Positions 35,420-44,301 of a DNA stretch of 64,000 bases are shown piece by piece. A program made the translations under genes and the position numbers. This DNA comes from Oceanobacillus arenosus (GTDB lineage Bacteria > Bacillota > Bacilli > Bacillales > Amphibacillaceae): contig NZ_PIOC01000028.1 in the NCBI RefSeq assembly GCF_003369575.1, forward strand, positions 34,430 through 98,429. Direction: 5' to 3'. Position 1 is the stretch's first letter, and the number at the start of each line of letters is the position of its first letter. The notes below the pieces were generated by a model. The model was not told where the DNA came from. It made no database searches and saw only the letters and a list, made by a program, of their open reading frames with translations.

Positions 35420-36733
35420 ATGATTTCAATGGGTGATATTACTGTATTTATTGATAAATTTGGATATATTGTGCTATTTGTTTCACTTTTACTGGAATTG
35501 ATTGCTTTTCCATTGCCAGGTGAAGTTTTAATGAGCTATACGGGATTTCTTGTTTTCCAAGGACGTTTAAATTGGATAGTTAGCATTTTGATTGCTGGTA
35601 TCGGAGCTTGTATAGGAATGACTATTTCTTACTGGATAGGTTTTAGGTTAGGAAAACCATTCTTCGAAAAATACGGTTCTCGCTTTCATATGGGTCCCGA
35701 ACGATTGGAAAAATTCTCCCTTTGGTTTAGTAAGTATGGGAATAAGTTGTTGCTTATTGCATATTTTATCCCGGGAATTAGACATTTTACTGGGTACTTT
35801 TCTGGAACTACCCGACTTCCGTTTCGAATATACGCCATTTTTGCATACAGCGGAGCGTTCATTTGGGTGACAATATTTATTACACTCGGCAAACTATTAG
35901 GTCCTCAGTGGGAGGCATTTCACAGTTCCATAAAAAAGTACCTTATTATTGGAGGGATAGTAGCTTTAGTCATTTCAATTGCTGTCTTCATTTATAAAAA
36001 ATTCAATGAAGAGATAAAAGATACCGTAATAAGAATGTTGAATCAAACTTTGACTATTTTTCATACAAGAAGACGAGTTGGTTTTCTAATAGCAATAACT
36101 TTTATTCTAACGCTGGGTCTTATGATTCTAATGTTTGGAATGATAGAGGATTTTCTCAGAAACGAATTTACGAATTTCAATTATATCGTGAGTTTACTGA
36201 TCTCTTCCATCTTTAATAACAACTGGACAGACACGATGGGAACACTCTCATTTCTAGGTTCAAAGCAAGTCCAATTTATTCTTCTCAGCTTTACCCTTAT
36301 TTGGATTCTATTGAAAGGTGAAAATAAGTTAATTGTATTATTCTCTTTTGCAATCGTGATTGTAGGTGGAGAATTCTTTGAAGAAGGTTTAAGGAGATTT
36401 TTTCATTTTCTTTCTCCTGATTCTTATTCGTTTAAAGATCATTTTTTCTACCACTTTCCAAGTGAGCAATCGTTAATGAATTTCATCATTTATGGTTATA
36501 CGGTATTTATTGGGGTACGCTTTATAAGAAAGGCTTGGATCCATACCATTATTCCAATTGCGGGATTATTGGTGTTGATGCTTATTGCCATCAGTCGATT
36601 GTTTTTTGAAGTTGAACTTCCAAGTGATATAGCTGCTGGCTACGTCTTCGGGGGAGTCTGGTTGGGTTTAAATATTCTTTTTCTGGAAATATTTAGATTA
36701 CTGAGGAAAATAGATATCGAGCCAATACATTGA
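35420..36733 (+). CDS. DedA (VTT) – PAP2-like fusion membrane protein
   Basis: 437 residues. Residues ~1–195 are a DedA/VTT-domain protein with the hallmarks E..FPLPGEVLM and YFIPGIRHFTGYFSGTTRLPF. Residues ~215–430 resemble a PAP2-type phosphatase with six helices, but the catalytic motifs are altered: PSGH is PSEQ and SRxxxxxH is SRLFFEVE. DedA proteins include lipid transporters/flippases such as those recycling undecaprenyl phosphate, and PAP2 enzymes dephosphorylate undecaprenyl pyrophosphate. The fusion suggests carrier-lipid work, but the phosphatase half is probably inactive. A start at ATG 35429 is equally possible. Confidence 0.85.
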   Translation: MISMGDITVFIDKFGYIVLFVSLLLELIAFPLPGEVLMSYTGFLVFQGRLNWIVSILIAGIGACIGMTISYWIGFRLGKPFFEKYGSRFHMGPERLEKFSLWFSKYGNKLLLIAYFIPGIRHFTGYFSGTTRLPFRIYAIFAYSGAFIWVTIFITLGKLLGPQWEAFHSSIKKYLIIGGIVALVISIAVFIYKKFNEEIKDTVIRMLNQTLTIFHTRRRVGFLIAITFILTLGLMILMFGMIEDFLRNEFTNFNYIVSLLISSIFNNNWTDTMGTLSFLGSKQVQFILLSFTLIWILLKGENKLIVLFSFAIVIVGGEFFEEGLRRFFHFLSPDSYSFKDHFFYHFPSEQSLMNFIIYGYTVFIGVRFIRKAWIHTIIPIAGLLVLMLIAISRLFFEVELPSDIAAGYVFGGVWLGLNILFLEIFRLLRKIDIEPIH

Positions 36734-36833
36734 TTTTTAATAATTCTTCTTTTAAGGAAACATTGGAAAAGTAACAAATAGTAATAGCTAATAATAGGTG
36801 AATAGGTTCGCCTTTAAACGCGATTTGGCTAAT

Positions 36834-36871
36834 GACTCCTGTCGGTAATTCATACTGGCAGGGTCTTTTTA
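36834..36871 (+). terminator. Terminator of the DedA–PAP2 gene
   Basis: GACTCCTG pairs imperfectly with CAGGGTC, followed by TTTTTATTTTT. Confidence 0.6.
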
Positions 36872-36878
36872 TTTTTCC

Positions 36879-36944
36879 ATTCAAATAATCACTTGAATGA
36901 GGTAGTGGAATAAGGTTATTATATATTCAAGCGAATACTTGAAT
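36879..36944 (+). promoter_or_regulatory. Two CadC-type operators upstream of cadCA
   Basis: ATTCAAATAATCACTTGAAT (36879–36898) and ATTCAAGCGAATACTTGAAT (36925–36944) are both ATTCAA-N8-TTGAAT inverted repeats, the known cad operator architecture. Their starts are 46 bp apart. The proximal one ends 17 bp before the cadC start codon. Confidence 0.8.
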
Positions 36945-36961
36945 GAGGATGGAGTGATAAT

Positions 36962-37330
36962 ATGAAGAATAAAGATACCTGTGAAATTTATTGTTATGAC
37001 GAAGAAAAGGTCAATCGAATACAAAGGGATTTACAGACTGTAGATATTTCTAGTGTTGCTCAAATGCTAAAAGCTATGGCTGATGAAAATAGGGCGAAAA
37101 TTACTTATGCTTTATGTCAAGATGTGGAACTATGTGTGTGTGATATTGCAAATATCGTTGGTATTACGGTTGCCAATACTTCTCATCACTTGCGAACACT
37201 ACATAAGCAAGGTGTTGTGAAGTTTAGAAAAGAGGGAAAACTCGCCTTTTATTCGTTAAATGATGAACATATCAAGCAGATAATGATGGTTGCGTTAGCG
37301 CCAAAAAAAGAGGCGAACGCCAATGTCTGA
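36962..37330 (+). CDS. cadC: CadC-type ArsR/SmtB metal-responsive repressor
   Basis: 122 residues. All four metal-site cysteines of staphylococcal CadC fall at the same numbers: Cys7 and Cys11 in the N-terminal arm (TCEIYC) and Cys58 and Cys60 in ELCVCDIA at the alpha-3 winged-helix element. The DNA-recognition part reads [20 protein letters not shown]. Cd(II), Pb(II) or Zn(II) binding releases the repressor from the cad operator. It overlaps the start of cadA by 8 bp, so the two are translationally coupled. Two matching operators are upstream. Confidence 0.96.
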   Translation: MKNKDTCEIYCYDEEKVNRIQRDLQTVDISSVAQMLKAMADENRAKITYALCQDVELCVCDIANIVGITVANTSHHLRTLHKQGVVKFRKEGKLAFYSLNDEHIKQIMMVALAPKKEANANV

Positions 37331-39452
37331 TCAACAAGCTAAGCTATCTGATCAAGAATTGAAAACCTACCGTGTTCAAGGATTTACTTGCACGAATTGT
37401 GCAGGTATTTTTGAAAATAATGTGAAGGAGTTACCTGGTGTTCAGGATGCGAAAGTAAATTTTGGAGCAGCTAAAATTTATGTGACAGGTTCCACAACGA
37501 TTGAAGAATTAGAGAAGGCCGGAGCTTTTGAGAATTTAAAGATTCGAAATGAAAAAGAACATAGAGCAGAACATGAACCTTTCTGGAAGCAAAAAGAGAA
37601 TATTAAGGTATATATATCGGCCATTTTACTTGTTATTAGCTGGTTTTTAGGGGAGCAATATGGGAAAGAGCATATTCTTCCGACAATTGGTTATGCAGCT
37701 TCCATTTTAATTGGCGGATATTCGTTATTTATTAAAGGATTTAAAAATCTAAGTAGATTAAAGTTTGATATGAATACCCTAATGACTATTGCTATTATTG
37801 GTGCCGCACTGATTGGTGAATGGGGTGAAGGAGCAACCGTTGTTATCCTTTTTGCAATCAGTGAAGCATTAGAACGTTATTCAATGGATAAAGCTCGCAG
37901 TACCATTGAATCATTGATGGATATAGCCCCAAAAGAAGCATTCATTCGTCGTGAAAATGAAGAAATGATGATCCAAGTTGAAGATATTCAAGTTGGCGAT
38001 ATTATGATCGTAAAGCCTGGTCAAAAATTAGCGATGGATGGAATGGTCATTAAAGGGACTTCTACGCTAAATCAGGCTGCCATTACAGGTGAAAGTGTTC
38101 CAGTAGCAAAGACATTTGATGATGAGGTGTTTGCAGGAACCTTGAATGAAGAAGGATTGCTTGAAGTTAAAGTAACAAAAAGAATGGAGGATACAACTCT
38201 TTCGAAAATTATTCATTTAGTCGAAGAAGCGCAAGCAGAACGTGCTCCTTCTCAAGCGTTTGTCGATAAATTTGTAAAATACTATACACCAGCGATTGTG
38301 ATTTTAGCTCTTTTAATTGCTGTTATTCCATCACTATTTGGCGGTGCTTGGAGTGAATGGATTTATCAAGGATTAGCTGTATTAGTGGTTGGTTGTCCTT
38401 GTGCCTTGGTTGTTTCAACACCTGTTGCGGTTGTTACAGCTATAGGAAATGCTGCGAAAAATGGCGTTTTAATTAAAGGTGGTATCTATTTAGAAGAAAC
38501 AGGACACTTGAAGGCGATTGCCTTTGATAAAACAGGAACATTAACAAAAGGTGTTTCTGCTGTAACCGACATCCTAGCTATTGGCAGAAATCAAAATGAG
38601 TTGTTGCTAATCACAGCAGCTATTGAAAAGGGATCACAGCATCCACTTGCTTCAGCGATTATGCGAAAAGCAGAAGAAACTGGATTAAAATCCAATGATG
38701 TTTCAGTTGAGGATTTCCAATCGATTACGGGTAAAGGCGTTAAAGCGAAAGTAAATAACCAAATGTATTATGTTGGGAGCCCAAATCTTTTTGAAGAATT
38801 GCACGGAAGCATTGAAAGTGATAAAAAACAAACGATTGCAGAGATGCAGACTCAAGGAAAAACCGTTATGCTGTTGGGAACGGAAAAAGAGATGCTTGCG
38901 ATTATTGCCGTAGCTGATGAAATGAGGGAATCATCCAAAGAGGTCATTAGTAAATTGAACAATATTGGCATCGAAACAGTCATGCTTACAGGTGATAATC
39001 AAAGAACCGCAACTGCCATTGGAAAACAAGTAAGGGTTTCTAATATTAAAGCTGACTTACTTCCAGAAGATAAGCTGAACTTCATTAAAGAACTTCGTGA
39101 AAAACATCAAATTGTAGCGATGGTTGGGGATGGCGTGAACGATGCACCAGCACTTGCGGCTTCGAATGTTGGTGTAGCAATGGGTGGTGCTGGAACTGAT
39201 ACAGCCTTAGAAACGGCTGATATTGCCTTAATGTCTGATGATTTAAGCAAGTTGCCATATACCATCAAATTAAGTCAGAAGGCGTTAGTCATTATCAAAC
39301 AAAACATTACCTTCTCTTTAGCAATTAAATTAGTTGCATTATTGTTAGTGATCCCTGGTTGGTTAACGCTGTGGATAGCGATATTTGCTGATATGGGGGC
39401 AACGTTGCTTGTGACATTAAACAGCTTACGTTTGTTAAAAATAAAAGAATAA
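37323..39452 (+). CDS. cadA: Cadmium/zinc/lead-exporting P1B-type ATPase
   Basis: 709 residues. An N-terminal metal-binding HMA domain with CTNC (Cys23/Cys26) is followed by eight membrane helices, the intramembrane CPC (Cys358-Pro-Cys360) that defines Cd/Zn-type P1B pumps, the phosphorylation loop DKTGT (Asp402), the HP-locus SQHPLASA and the hinge [16 protein letters not shown]. It exports divalent soft metals at the expense of ATP. It begins inside cadC. No canonical terminator was found directly after the stop. Confidence 0.97.
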   Translation: MSDQQAKLSDQELKTYRVQGFTCTNCAGIFENNVKELPGVQDAKVNFGAAKIYVTGSTTIEELEKAGAFENLKIRNEKEHRAEHEPFWKQKENIKVYISAILLVISWFLGEQYGKEHILPTIGYAASILIGGYSLFIKGFKNLSRLKFDMNTLMTIAIIGAALIGEWGEGATVVILFAISEALERYSMDKARSTIESLMDIAPKEAFIRRENEEMMIQVEDIQVGDIMIVKPGQKLAMDGMVIKGTSTLNQAAITGESVPVAKTFDDEVFAGTLNEEGLLEVKVTKRMEDTTLSKIIHLVEEAQAERAPSQAFVDKFVKYYTPAIVILALLIAVIPSLFGGAWSEWIYQGLAVLVVGCPCALVVSTPVAVVTAIGNAAKNGVLIKGGIYLEETGHLKAIAFDKTGTLTKGVSAVTDILAIGRNQNELLLITAAIEKGSQHPLASAIMRKAEETGLKSNDVSVEDFQSITGKGVKAKVNNQMYYVGSPNLFEELHGSIESDKKQTIAEMQTQGKTVMLLGTEKEMLAIIAVADEMRESSKEVISKLNNIGIETVMLTGDNQRTATAIGKQVRVSNIKADLLPEDKLNFIKELREKHQIVAMVGDGVNDAPALAASNVGVAMGGAGTDTALETADIALMSDDLSKLPYTIKLSQKALVIIKQNITFSLAIKLVALLLVIPGWLTLWIAIFADMGATLLVTLNSLRLLKIKE

Positions 39453-39521
39453 AAGTAAGGTTTCCTAGCTGTTACCTTCCACTTCCCTATGCTAAATAGT
39501 TGGTATATTTGAGGAAAGAGC

Positions 39522-39786
39522 ATGGAGAAAGAAGAGCAGGCAAGCAATATCATGATTTAATCAAATTTTAATAAAAGTTGCTCCAAATAATATAGCACTT
39601 ATCAATAAACTGGACTGGGTCAACCAGAAGACAGGCAGTGCAATTGGACTAACAACCATCCAGATAATCTCTGGATTAATTTTAGAAGAGCAATCCACAC
39701 TGTTACAAACTATAGGCGGAATACTATTATTAGGTTCCACTTTTGTTAGTGAAATGCGGTTCAGCAGAATACAAGAAAATAAATAA
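39522..39786 (+). pseudogene. Remnant of a multispanning transporter (EmrE/DMT-like)
   Basis: From 39556 a frame without a start reads FNQILIKVAPNNIALINKLD WVNQKTGSAIGLTTIQIISG and LILEEQSTLLQTIGGILLLG STFVSEMRFSRIQENK, ending at 39784–39786. The WVNQKTG turn between hydrophobic helices and the SE.R tail resemble the C-terminal end of multidrug-resistance efflux DMT proteins. The stretch from ATG 39522 in another frame (MEKEEQASNIMI) may be a frameshifted part. The N-terminal two thirds are missing. The family call is from pattern only. Confidence 0.5.
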
Positions 39787-39958
39787 AGAGATGAAGAATC
39801 CGCTTTGAATAATTTTTCAAAGCCGATTCTATTGTAATTCTACTTTCTAGCCTTTCTGTAATGAAATACACATATTATATTAATTGATTAGTAATCTGGT
39901 TGTAATCAGTAGATGTTAATCTTGAAGCTGTGCATTAAAACATCTAAGGGGCTACCAA

Positions 39959-40060
39959 ATGAATATAAAAGCAATCCTTTGTAAAATACTTAAGAAACAT
40001 AAATATAACTACTATACAGATAAATGTGTTAGATGCGGAAAAGAAAGAAAAATATCCTAA
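39959..40060 (+). CDS. 33-residue zinc-ribbon-like small protein
   Basis: ATG 39959 preceded by AAGGGG, ending TAA 40058, and followed 6 bp later by a perfect terminator. The protein is basic, with a KILKKHKYNYYTDKCVRCGKERK core: a histidine, a cysteine at residue 8 and a CxxC pair, like the short treble-clef/zinc-ribbon proteins annotated as DUF1660. Start site, stop and terminator arrangement argue for a true small gene too short for routine calling. Function unknown. Confidence 0.6.
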   Translation: MNIKAILCKILKKHKYNYYTDKCVRCGKERKIS

Positions 40061-40066
40061 GACTAA

Positions 40067-40100
40067 AACCTGACGTAAATTATTAAGCGTCAGGTTTTTT
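40067..40100 (+). terminator. Terminator of the small zinc-ribbon-like gene
   Basis: Stem AACCTGACG/CGTCAGGTT with a 12-nt loop, ending in T6. Confidence 0.9.
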
Positions 40101-40295
40101 AATGGGATTTTGCTTCTCGTTTTTCATTCTTTATTTTATTTACTTGCGATCTCCAATAGTTTTGTTCCAGGGCCTGTCTGATGGAAAAGGAAAAATAGAG
40201 AGAATTGCAGGAGCAATAAGGAAAAAGAAGATGATTAGGATATGTATATGCAAAAATATACTGAATTCAAGATAATATCCTTATATTTTTATCAA

Positions 40296-40311
40296 TTGAG
40301 TAGTAAAGTGA
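40296..40311 (+). promoter_or_regulatory. Candidate MarR operator, copy 1
   Basis: TTGAGTAGTAAAGTGA, 26 bp before the MarR start. It differs from the copy at 40815 only at two equivalent positions. Confidence 0.5.
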
Positions 40312-40336
40312 TAGTAACGAAGGGAAGTGAGGCGTA

Positions 40337-40774
40337 TTGAGAAAAAGTACACTTGGTTCACTAATCTGGTTGCGTATTGCTCGATTTACGCATCAAAGTA
40401 ATCTATTATCGAATGAATTCTTAAAGCAATTTGGTATTACAACAGCTCAATTTGATATATTAAATCAGGTTTCTATTTATCAGCCGGTAATGCAAAGTGA
40501 ACTTGCTGCAAAAGCGACCGTCTCAGAGGGTGGAATATCGCGTATGCTCACTCGACTTGAGCAAGAGGGGTATATACAGCGGAAGCAAGATTGGAAAACC
40601 AAATGGATTAGCCTAACGTCAAAAGGGGAAAGAAAAATCCAAGAAGTATTTGAACACCAGCTTGCCTTTCAAACGTCTATTCTAAATGAATGCTTAACAG
40701 AAAATGAGCAGAAAACCTTATATAAACTCATGACAAAACTACAAAAACATACCGAATATAAATTAGAAGAATAG
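40337..40774 (+). CDS. MarR family transcriptional regulator
   Basis: 145 residues from TTG 40337, with GAAGGGAAGTGAGG upstream. The winged helix is visible: [46 protein letters not shown]. It lies directly upstream of a ring-cleaving dioxygenase gene and similar operator-like sequences precede both genes. It probably represses that gene and itself in response to quinones or phenolic compounds, as MhqR/CatR-type regulators do. The effector is inferred from context. Confidence 0.9.
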   Translation: MRKSTLGSLIWLRIARFTHQSNLLSNEFLKQFGITTAQFDILNQVSIYQPVMQSELAAKATVSEGGISRMLTRLEQEGYIQRKQDWKTKWISLTSKGERKIQEVFEHQLAFQTSILNECLTENEQKTLYKLMTKLQKHTEYKLEE

Positions 40775-40814
40775 CTATCCTAGTGTAAATGGTATATTAT
40801 TTTTTCATTATCAC

Positions 40815-40830
40815 TTGACTAGTAAACTGA
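40815..40830 (+). promoter_or_regulatory. Candidate MarR operator, copy 2
   Basis: TTGACTAGTAAACTGA, immediately before the ribosome binding site of the dioxygenase gene. The inner TTGACTAGTAAA is close to palindromic around ACTAGT. Confidence 0.5.
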
Positions 40831-40847
40831 AAAAGGGAGAGCATACT

Positions 40848-41792
40848 ATGTATAAAATTCCAGGACATCATCACATTTCGATGATTACAAAAAACGCAAG
40901 TCAAAATAATCATTTTTACAAACAAGTACTTGGTTTACGTCGTGTAAAAGTAACAGTGAACCAGGACGATCCGTCGATGTATCACTTATTTTATGGCGAC
41001 AAAACAGGTAGCCCAGGTACAGAACTAACCTTTTTTGAAATTCCTTTAGTAGGAACCACATATCATGGTACAAATGCGATCACTAGAATCGGGTTACTCG
41101 TTCCTTCTGAGGATAGTCTCGGGTATTGGAAAGCACGATTTGAGGAACATGGTGTGTACCATGGGGAAATCACTACCTATGCAAATCGATCTGCCTTGAA
41201 ATTTGAGGATCCAGACGGACTTCGTTTAGTGCTGCTCGTTTCAAACGGAGAAAAGATAGAGCACTGGGAAACATGGGAGAAATCTGAGGTACCCGCCGAA
41301 CATCAGATTCAAGGAATGGGTTCTGTGGAAATGACGGTGAAGAGACTTGAGAAAATGGCGAACACTCTTACAGAACTGTTTGGGTATACAGAGGTAAGCA
41401 GAAATGATAGAGAAGCGATTTATCAGTCTGTCAATGGAGAGGCCTTTGGAGAAATTGTAGTGAAATATTTGGACAGCCCTTCTGAGAAACCAGGACGCGG
41501 CAGTATTCATCATTTAGCGATTCGTGTAAAAGATGATGAAGAACTTAGGTTTTGGGATGAACAAGTGAAAAAAAGAGGCTTCCAATCTTCGGGTATTGTC
41601 GATCGTTTCTACTTTAAGAGTATATATTTCCGAGAATCAAACGGGATACTTTTTGAAATTGCAACAGATGGACCAGGATTTATAGTTGATGGGGATGTGG
41701 AACATTTAGGAGAAAAACTTGATTTGCCGCCATTTTTAGAGGATAGACGAGCAGAAATTGAAGCAAAACTATCTCCGATTGAAGAGAAGTAA
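40848..41792 (+). CDS. Ring-cleaving dioxygenase, VOC superfamily (MhqA/MhqO-like)
   Basis: 314 residues from ATG 40848 (AAAGGGAGAG upstream). Two vicinal-oxygen-chelate modules: the first begins IPGHHHISMITKNASQNNHFYKQVLGLRRVK and the second GRGSIHHLAIRVKDDEELRFW, with metal-ligand His and Glu positions (GHHHIS; FEIATDGPGF) apparent. The family opens hydroquinone/catechol rings and confers quinone resistance in Bacillus under MarR-type control. Closest in style to MhqA/MhqO. A strong terminator follows. Confidence 0.9.
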   Translation: MYKIPGHHHISMITKNASQNNHFYKQVLGLRRVKVTVNQDDPSMYHLFYGDKTGSPGTELTFFEIPLVGTTYHGTNAITRIGLLVPSEDSLGYWKARFEEHGVYHGEITTYANRSALKFEDPDGLRLVLLVSNGEKIEHWETWEKSEVPAEHQIQGMGSVEMTVKRLEKMANTLTELFGYTEVSRNDREAIYQSVNGEAFGEIVVKYLDSPSEKPGRGSIHHLAIRVKDDEELRFWDEQVKKRGFQSSGIVDRFYFKSIYFRESNGILFEIATDGPGFIVDGDVEHLGEKLDLPPFLEDRRAEIEAKLSPIEEK

Positions 41793-41823
41793 AATACTAA
41801 CTTAATTTGTGCTAGAAAGATGT

Positions 41824-41873
41824 TTAGGCAATTCCCCCTGTGGTTACCTTAATCCAAAGGAGGAATTGCCTAA
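41824..41873. terminator. Bidirectional terminator between dioxygenase and YdcZ-type genes
   Basis: A perfect 12-bp stem TTAGGCAATTCC/GGAATTGCCTAA, with a T-rich end on the plus strand, between convergent genes. Confidence 0.85.
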
Positions 41874-41901
41874 TTTCATTTTTTAATATTATAAGTGCCT
41901 T

Positions 41902-42843
41902 TTAAATTATCTTAATTAAAATCACACCGACGAACATTAATACGAGACCTAATATTTGAATTGGCGTAATTCGATTCTTCACTGATTTTAACAGCCCGAA
42001 CTGTTCTACTAGGAGACTGCCGACAATCTGACCGAATAGGGCAAGAATTATTGTTTGTCCGGTTCCAATTTGTCCAACAAGGAAAACATTAATTAGCACA
42101 TATAGTCCGCCTATTATACCTCCAAGCCACACCCACCAAGGAGCTGATTGCTTAATAGGCTCCTTGATATTAGTATAATTTCGATCCTTTAGACCGACTA
42201 CAATAATTAGTGTCACAGAGCCAATAAAGAACGAGACGAAGGCCGCTTGGAATGGGGAATGAAGGACGACCCCTAATTGCCCATTGACAGCTGCTTGAAT
42301 GGACATTAACATTCCAGCACCAATCCCGATTAAACGCCATACCCATTGAATTGATTGATTTTCCCTTGGTACTGAGGGGAGCTTGCGTTTAGATATGATT
42401 TCCTGTACTACGACAGCTAATAAGACACCGATTAAGACCAGCAATACTCCGATCATCCGGTATATTCCGAAAGTTTGCTTTATCGAGTTAAACCAGCCAA
42501 AGTTATCAATTAGCATCCCCATTACAATCATTCCCAAAATTGGCATAACCGTTGTCTGTACACTTCCGATTTTAGGAAAAAGCAATATATTAGTGGTTAG
42601 CGCAATCACACCACAAAAACCACCAAACCATATCCAAATCGGTTGACTAGTGAACAGGCTTACGGGAACTGCAAATGAGGAACCACTAGTAATAATGATA
42701 ATAGCTAAAAAGATTGTTCCAACTAAAAATGAAACCATTGAAGCTAAAAAAGGTGAAACAACGAATTTTCTCAGTTGTGAATTGATAGCTGTTTGTACAG
42801 CTAATCCGAACCCGATTCCAATACCTAAAAGAGCTGCTAGCAA
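41902..42843 (-). CDS. DMT family transporter, tandem DUF606 (YdcZ)
   Basis: 313 residues from TTG 42843 (GGAGTG 7 bp upstream). Two DUF606/YdcZ halves, each with five helices, are related to each other: AALLGIGIGFGLAVQTAINSQLR near residue 3 and IGIGAGMLMSIQAAVNGQLG near residue 170. These membrane proteins belong to the drug/metabolite transporter clan; substrates are unknown. It lies 97 bp downstream of the XRE-cupin regulator on the same strand, so it may be part of that regulon. Confidence 0.9.
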   Translation of the reverse strand: MLAALLGIGIGFGLAVQTAINSQLRKFVVSPFLASMVSFLVGTIFLAIIIITSGSSFAVPVSLFTSQPIWIWFGGFCGVIALTTNILLFPKIGSVQTTVMPILGMIVMGMLIDNFGWFNSIKQTFGIYRMIGVLLVLIGVLLAVVVQEIISKRKLPSVPRENQSIQWVWRLIGIGAGMLMSIQAAVNGQLGVVLHSPFQAAFVSFFIGSVTLIIVVGLKDRNYTNIKEPIKQSAPWWVWLGGIIGGLYVLINVFLVGQIGTGQTIILALFGQIVGSLLVEQFGLLKSVKNRITPIQILGLVLMFVGVILIKII

Positions 42844-42939
42844 TTATTTCACTCCATCTTGTGATCGTAGTTTTTTATTACGTTTTTAATTATGCCATAA
42901 TTAGTAAAGGAATCTTAATTATTTGTATCAAGTTTTGCC

Positions 42940-43497
42940 TTATTTTTCATCAGGATAAAAGATAATAATATAAAATCTAACAAGTTCGTTTGAATCGTTT
43001 ATATAAATATGTTCCGTATTTGCATGGAATTTAATCGTTTCGTCAGTATTTAATTCAAACTTTTCCTCTTGGATAAAAAGGGTAAGTGTGCCTTGTTTCA
43101 TTAGTACATATTCCACACCGGTATGCTTTTCGGATATATGATTAAAACCTGGCTTTAGATCTACAGTAAAAACTTCAAACTTTTTTTCGGGATGAAACGG
43201 GAAGAGCGAATATACAAGATAATTTCCATCATTATCAACTACTGGGTTAAGCTCATTCATCTTGATCTTTTTAATTTTTGGCCTCTCCGGTTCCCTTAAA
43301 AAAGCCGAAAAAGATACTTGCAGCCCATTTGCGATTTTCCAAAGAGTGGTGACTGTTGGATTTGATTTGCCATTTTCAATTTGTGCCAGCATTGCTTTAC
43401 TAACCCCTGTCAGCTCTGAAACGCTATCTAGACTCAATCCTCGGTTTTTTCTCATTTTGGCAAGATTATTCGCGATTACTTCTTGAATAAATTCCAT
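42940..43497 (-). CDS. XRE-family HTH regulator with cupin domain (paralog)
   Basis: 185 residues from ATG 43497 (AAGGAGA upstream). Xre-type HTH (GLSLDSVSELTGVSKAMLAQIENGKSNPTVTTLWKIANGL) plus a C-terminal cupin with HTGVEYVLMKQGTLTLF. It closely parallels the regulator at 18462–19019 in length, HTH sequence and position divergent to an amino-acid exporter. Here the exporter is AzlCD. It probably represses azlCD and its own operon, with the cupin sensing a small ligand. Confidence 0.92.
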   Translation of the reverse strand: MEFIQEVIANNLAKMRKNRGLSLDSVSELTGVSKAMLAQIENGKSNPTVTTLWKIANGLQVSFSAFLREPERPKIKKIKMNELNPVVDNDGNYLVYSLFPFHPEKKFEVFTVDLKPGFNHISEKHTGVEYVLMKQGTLTLFIQEEKFELNTDETIKFHANTEHIYINDSNELVRFYIIIFYPDEK

Positions 43498-43529
43498 AAT
43501 AAATCTCCTTGACTCTTTTTTGTGTTCAT

Positions 43530-43558
43530 TATAACATATGTTTATACAATATAACATA
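43530..43558. promoter_or_regulatory. Paired TATAACATA sites between XRE-cupin and azlCD
   Basis: TATAACATA at 43530 and 43550, exactly 20 bp apart (two helical turns), overlapping the probable –10 regions. The same 9-mer occurs inverted in the LysE control region at 18429. Confidence 0.5.
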
Positions 43559-43575
43559 CAGAAGGTGGTGCAATT

Positions 43576-44301
43576 ATGTATGGATTAGCAAAAGAAATAA
43601 ATAGGGAAGAAGATCTTACGACATTCTCTCAAGGAGCAAAAGATTGTGTACCTACTTTAATTGGCTACATCAGTATTGGAATTGCCATGGGGATTGTTGG
43701 GGCATCATCCAATCTAAGCATATTAGAAATTGCGCTATTATCGGCATTAGTCTATGCTGGTGCGGCTCAATTTATTATTTGTGCATTGCTGGTAGCCGGA
43801 AGTCCTATTTCCGTTATTATATTTACAACTTTTATTGTAAATTTACGGAATTTTTTATTAAGCATGACATTGGCTCCGTACTTCACAAAATATCCTTTAA
43901 TGAAAAATATTGGGATAGGGGCGCTTGTAACAGATGAGTCATTTGGTGTTACTGCAAATAAAATTGCCAAAAAGGAAACATTTAATGCCAGTTGGATGAA
44001 TGGGTTGAATGTAACAGCATATATTTTTTGGAATTTATCTTGTATATTGGGTGCAATCTTTGGCAAATGGATTTCAAACCCGGAAGTACTTGGACTAGAT
44101 TTTTCTTTAACCGCAATGTTTTTGGCATTGCTTGTGTTGCAATTAGAGAATATAGCGCATAGTAAATTAAAATTTTATCTAACATTGATTGTTTATGTAG
44201 TTATTTTGATGTTAATCCTTTGTATGTTTCTGCCTTCTTACATAGCAATTCTATTATCAACCATGATAGTTGCAACGATTGGGGTTGTGAAAGACAAATG
44301 A
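43576..44301 (+). CDS. azlC: AzlC family branched-chain amino-acid exporter, large subunit
   Basis: 241 residues with about six to eight membrane helices. The AzlC hallmark region CVPTLIGYISIGIAMGIVG and the AAQFIICALL helix are present, followed by NLRNFLLSM and TDESFGVT, characteristic of AzlC/YgaZ. RBS GAAGGTGG precedes ATG 43576. It overlaps azlD by 4 bp (ATGA), so the two subunits are coupled. AzlCD exports branched-chain amino acids or analogues. The divergent XRE-cupin protein is the likely regulator. Confidence 0.95.
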   Translation: MYGLAKEINREEDLTTFSQGAKDCVPTLIGYISIGIAMGIVGASSNLSILEIALLSALVYAGAAQFIICALLVAGSPISVIIFTTFIVNLRNFLLSMTLAPYFTKYPLMKNIGIGALVTDESFGVTANKIAKKETFNASWMNGLNVTAYIFWNLSCILGAIFGKWISNPEVLGLDFSLTAMFLALLVLQLENIAHSKLKFYLTLIVYVVILMLILCMFLPSYIAILLSTMIVATIGVVKDK

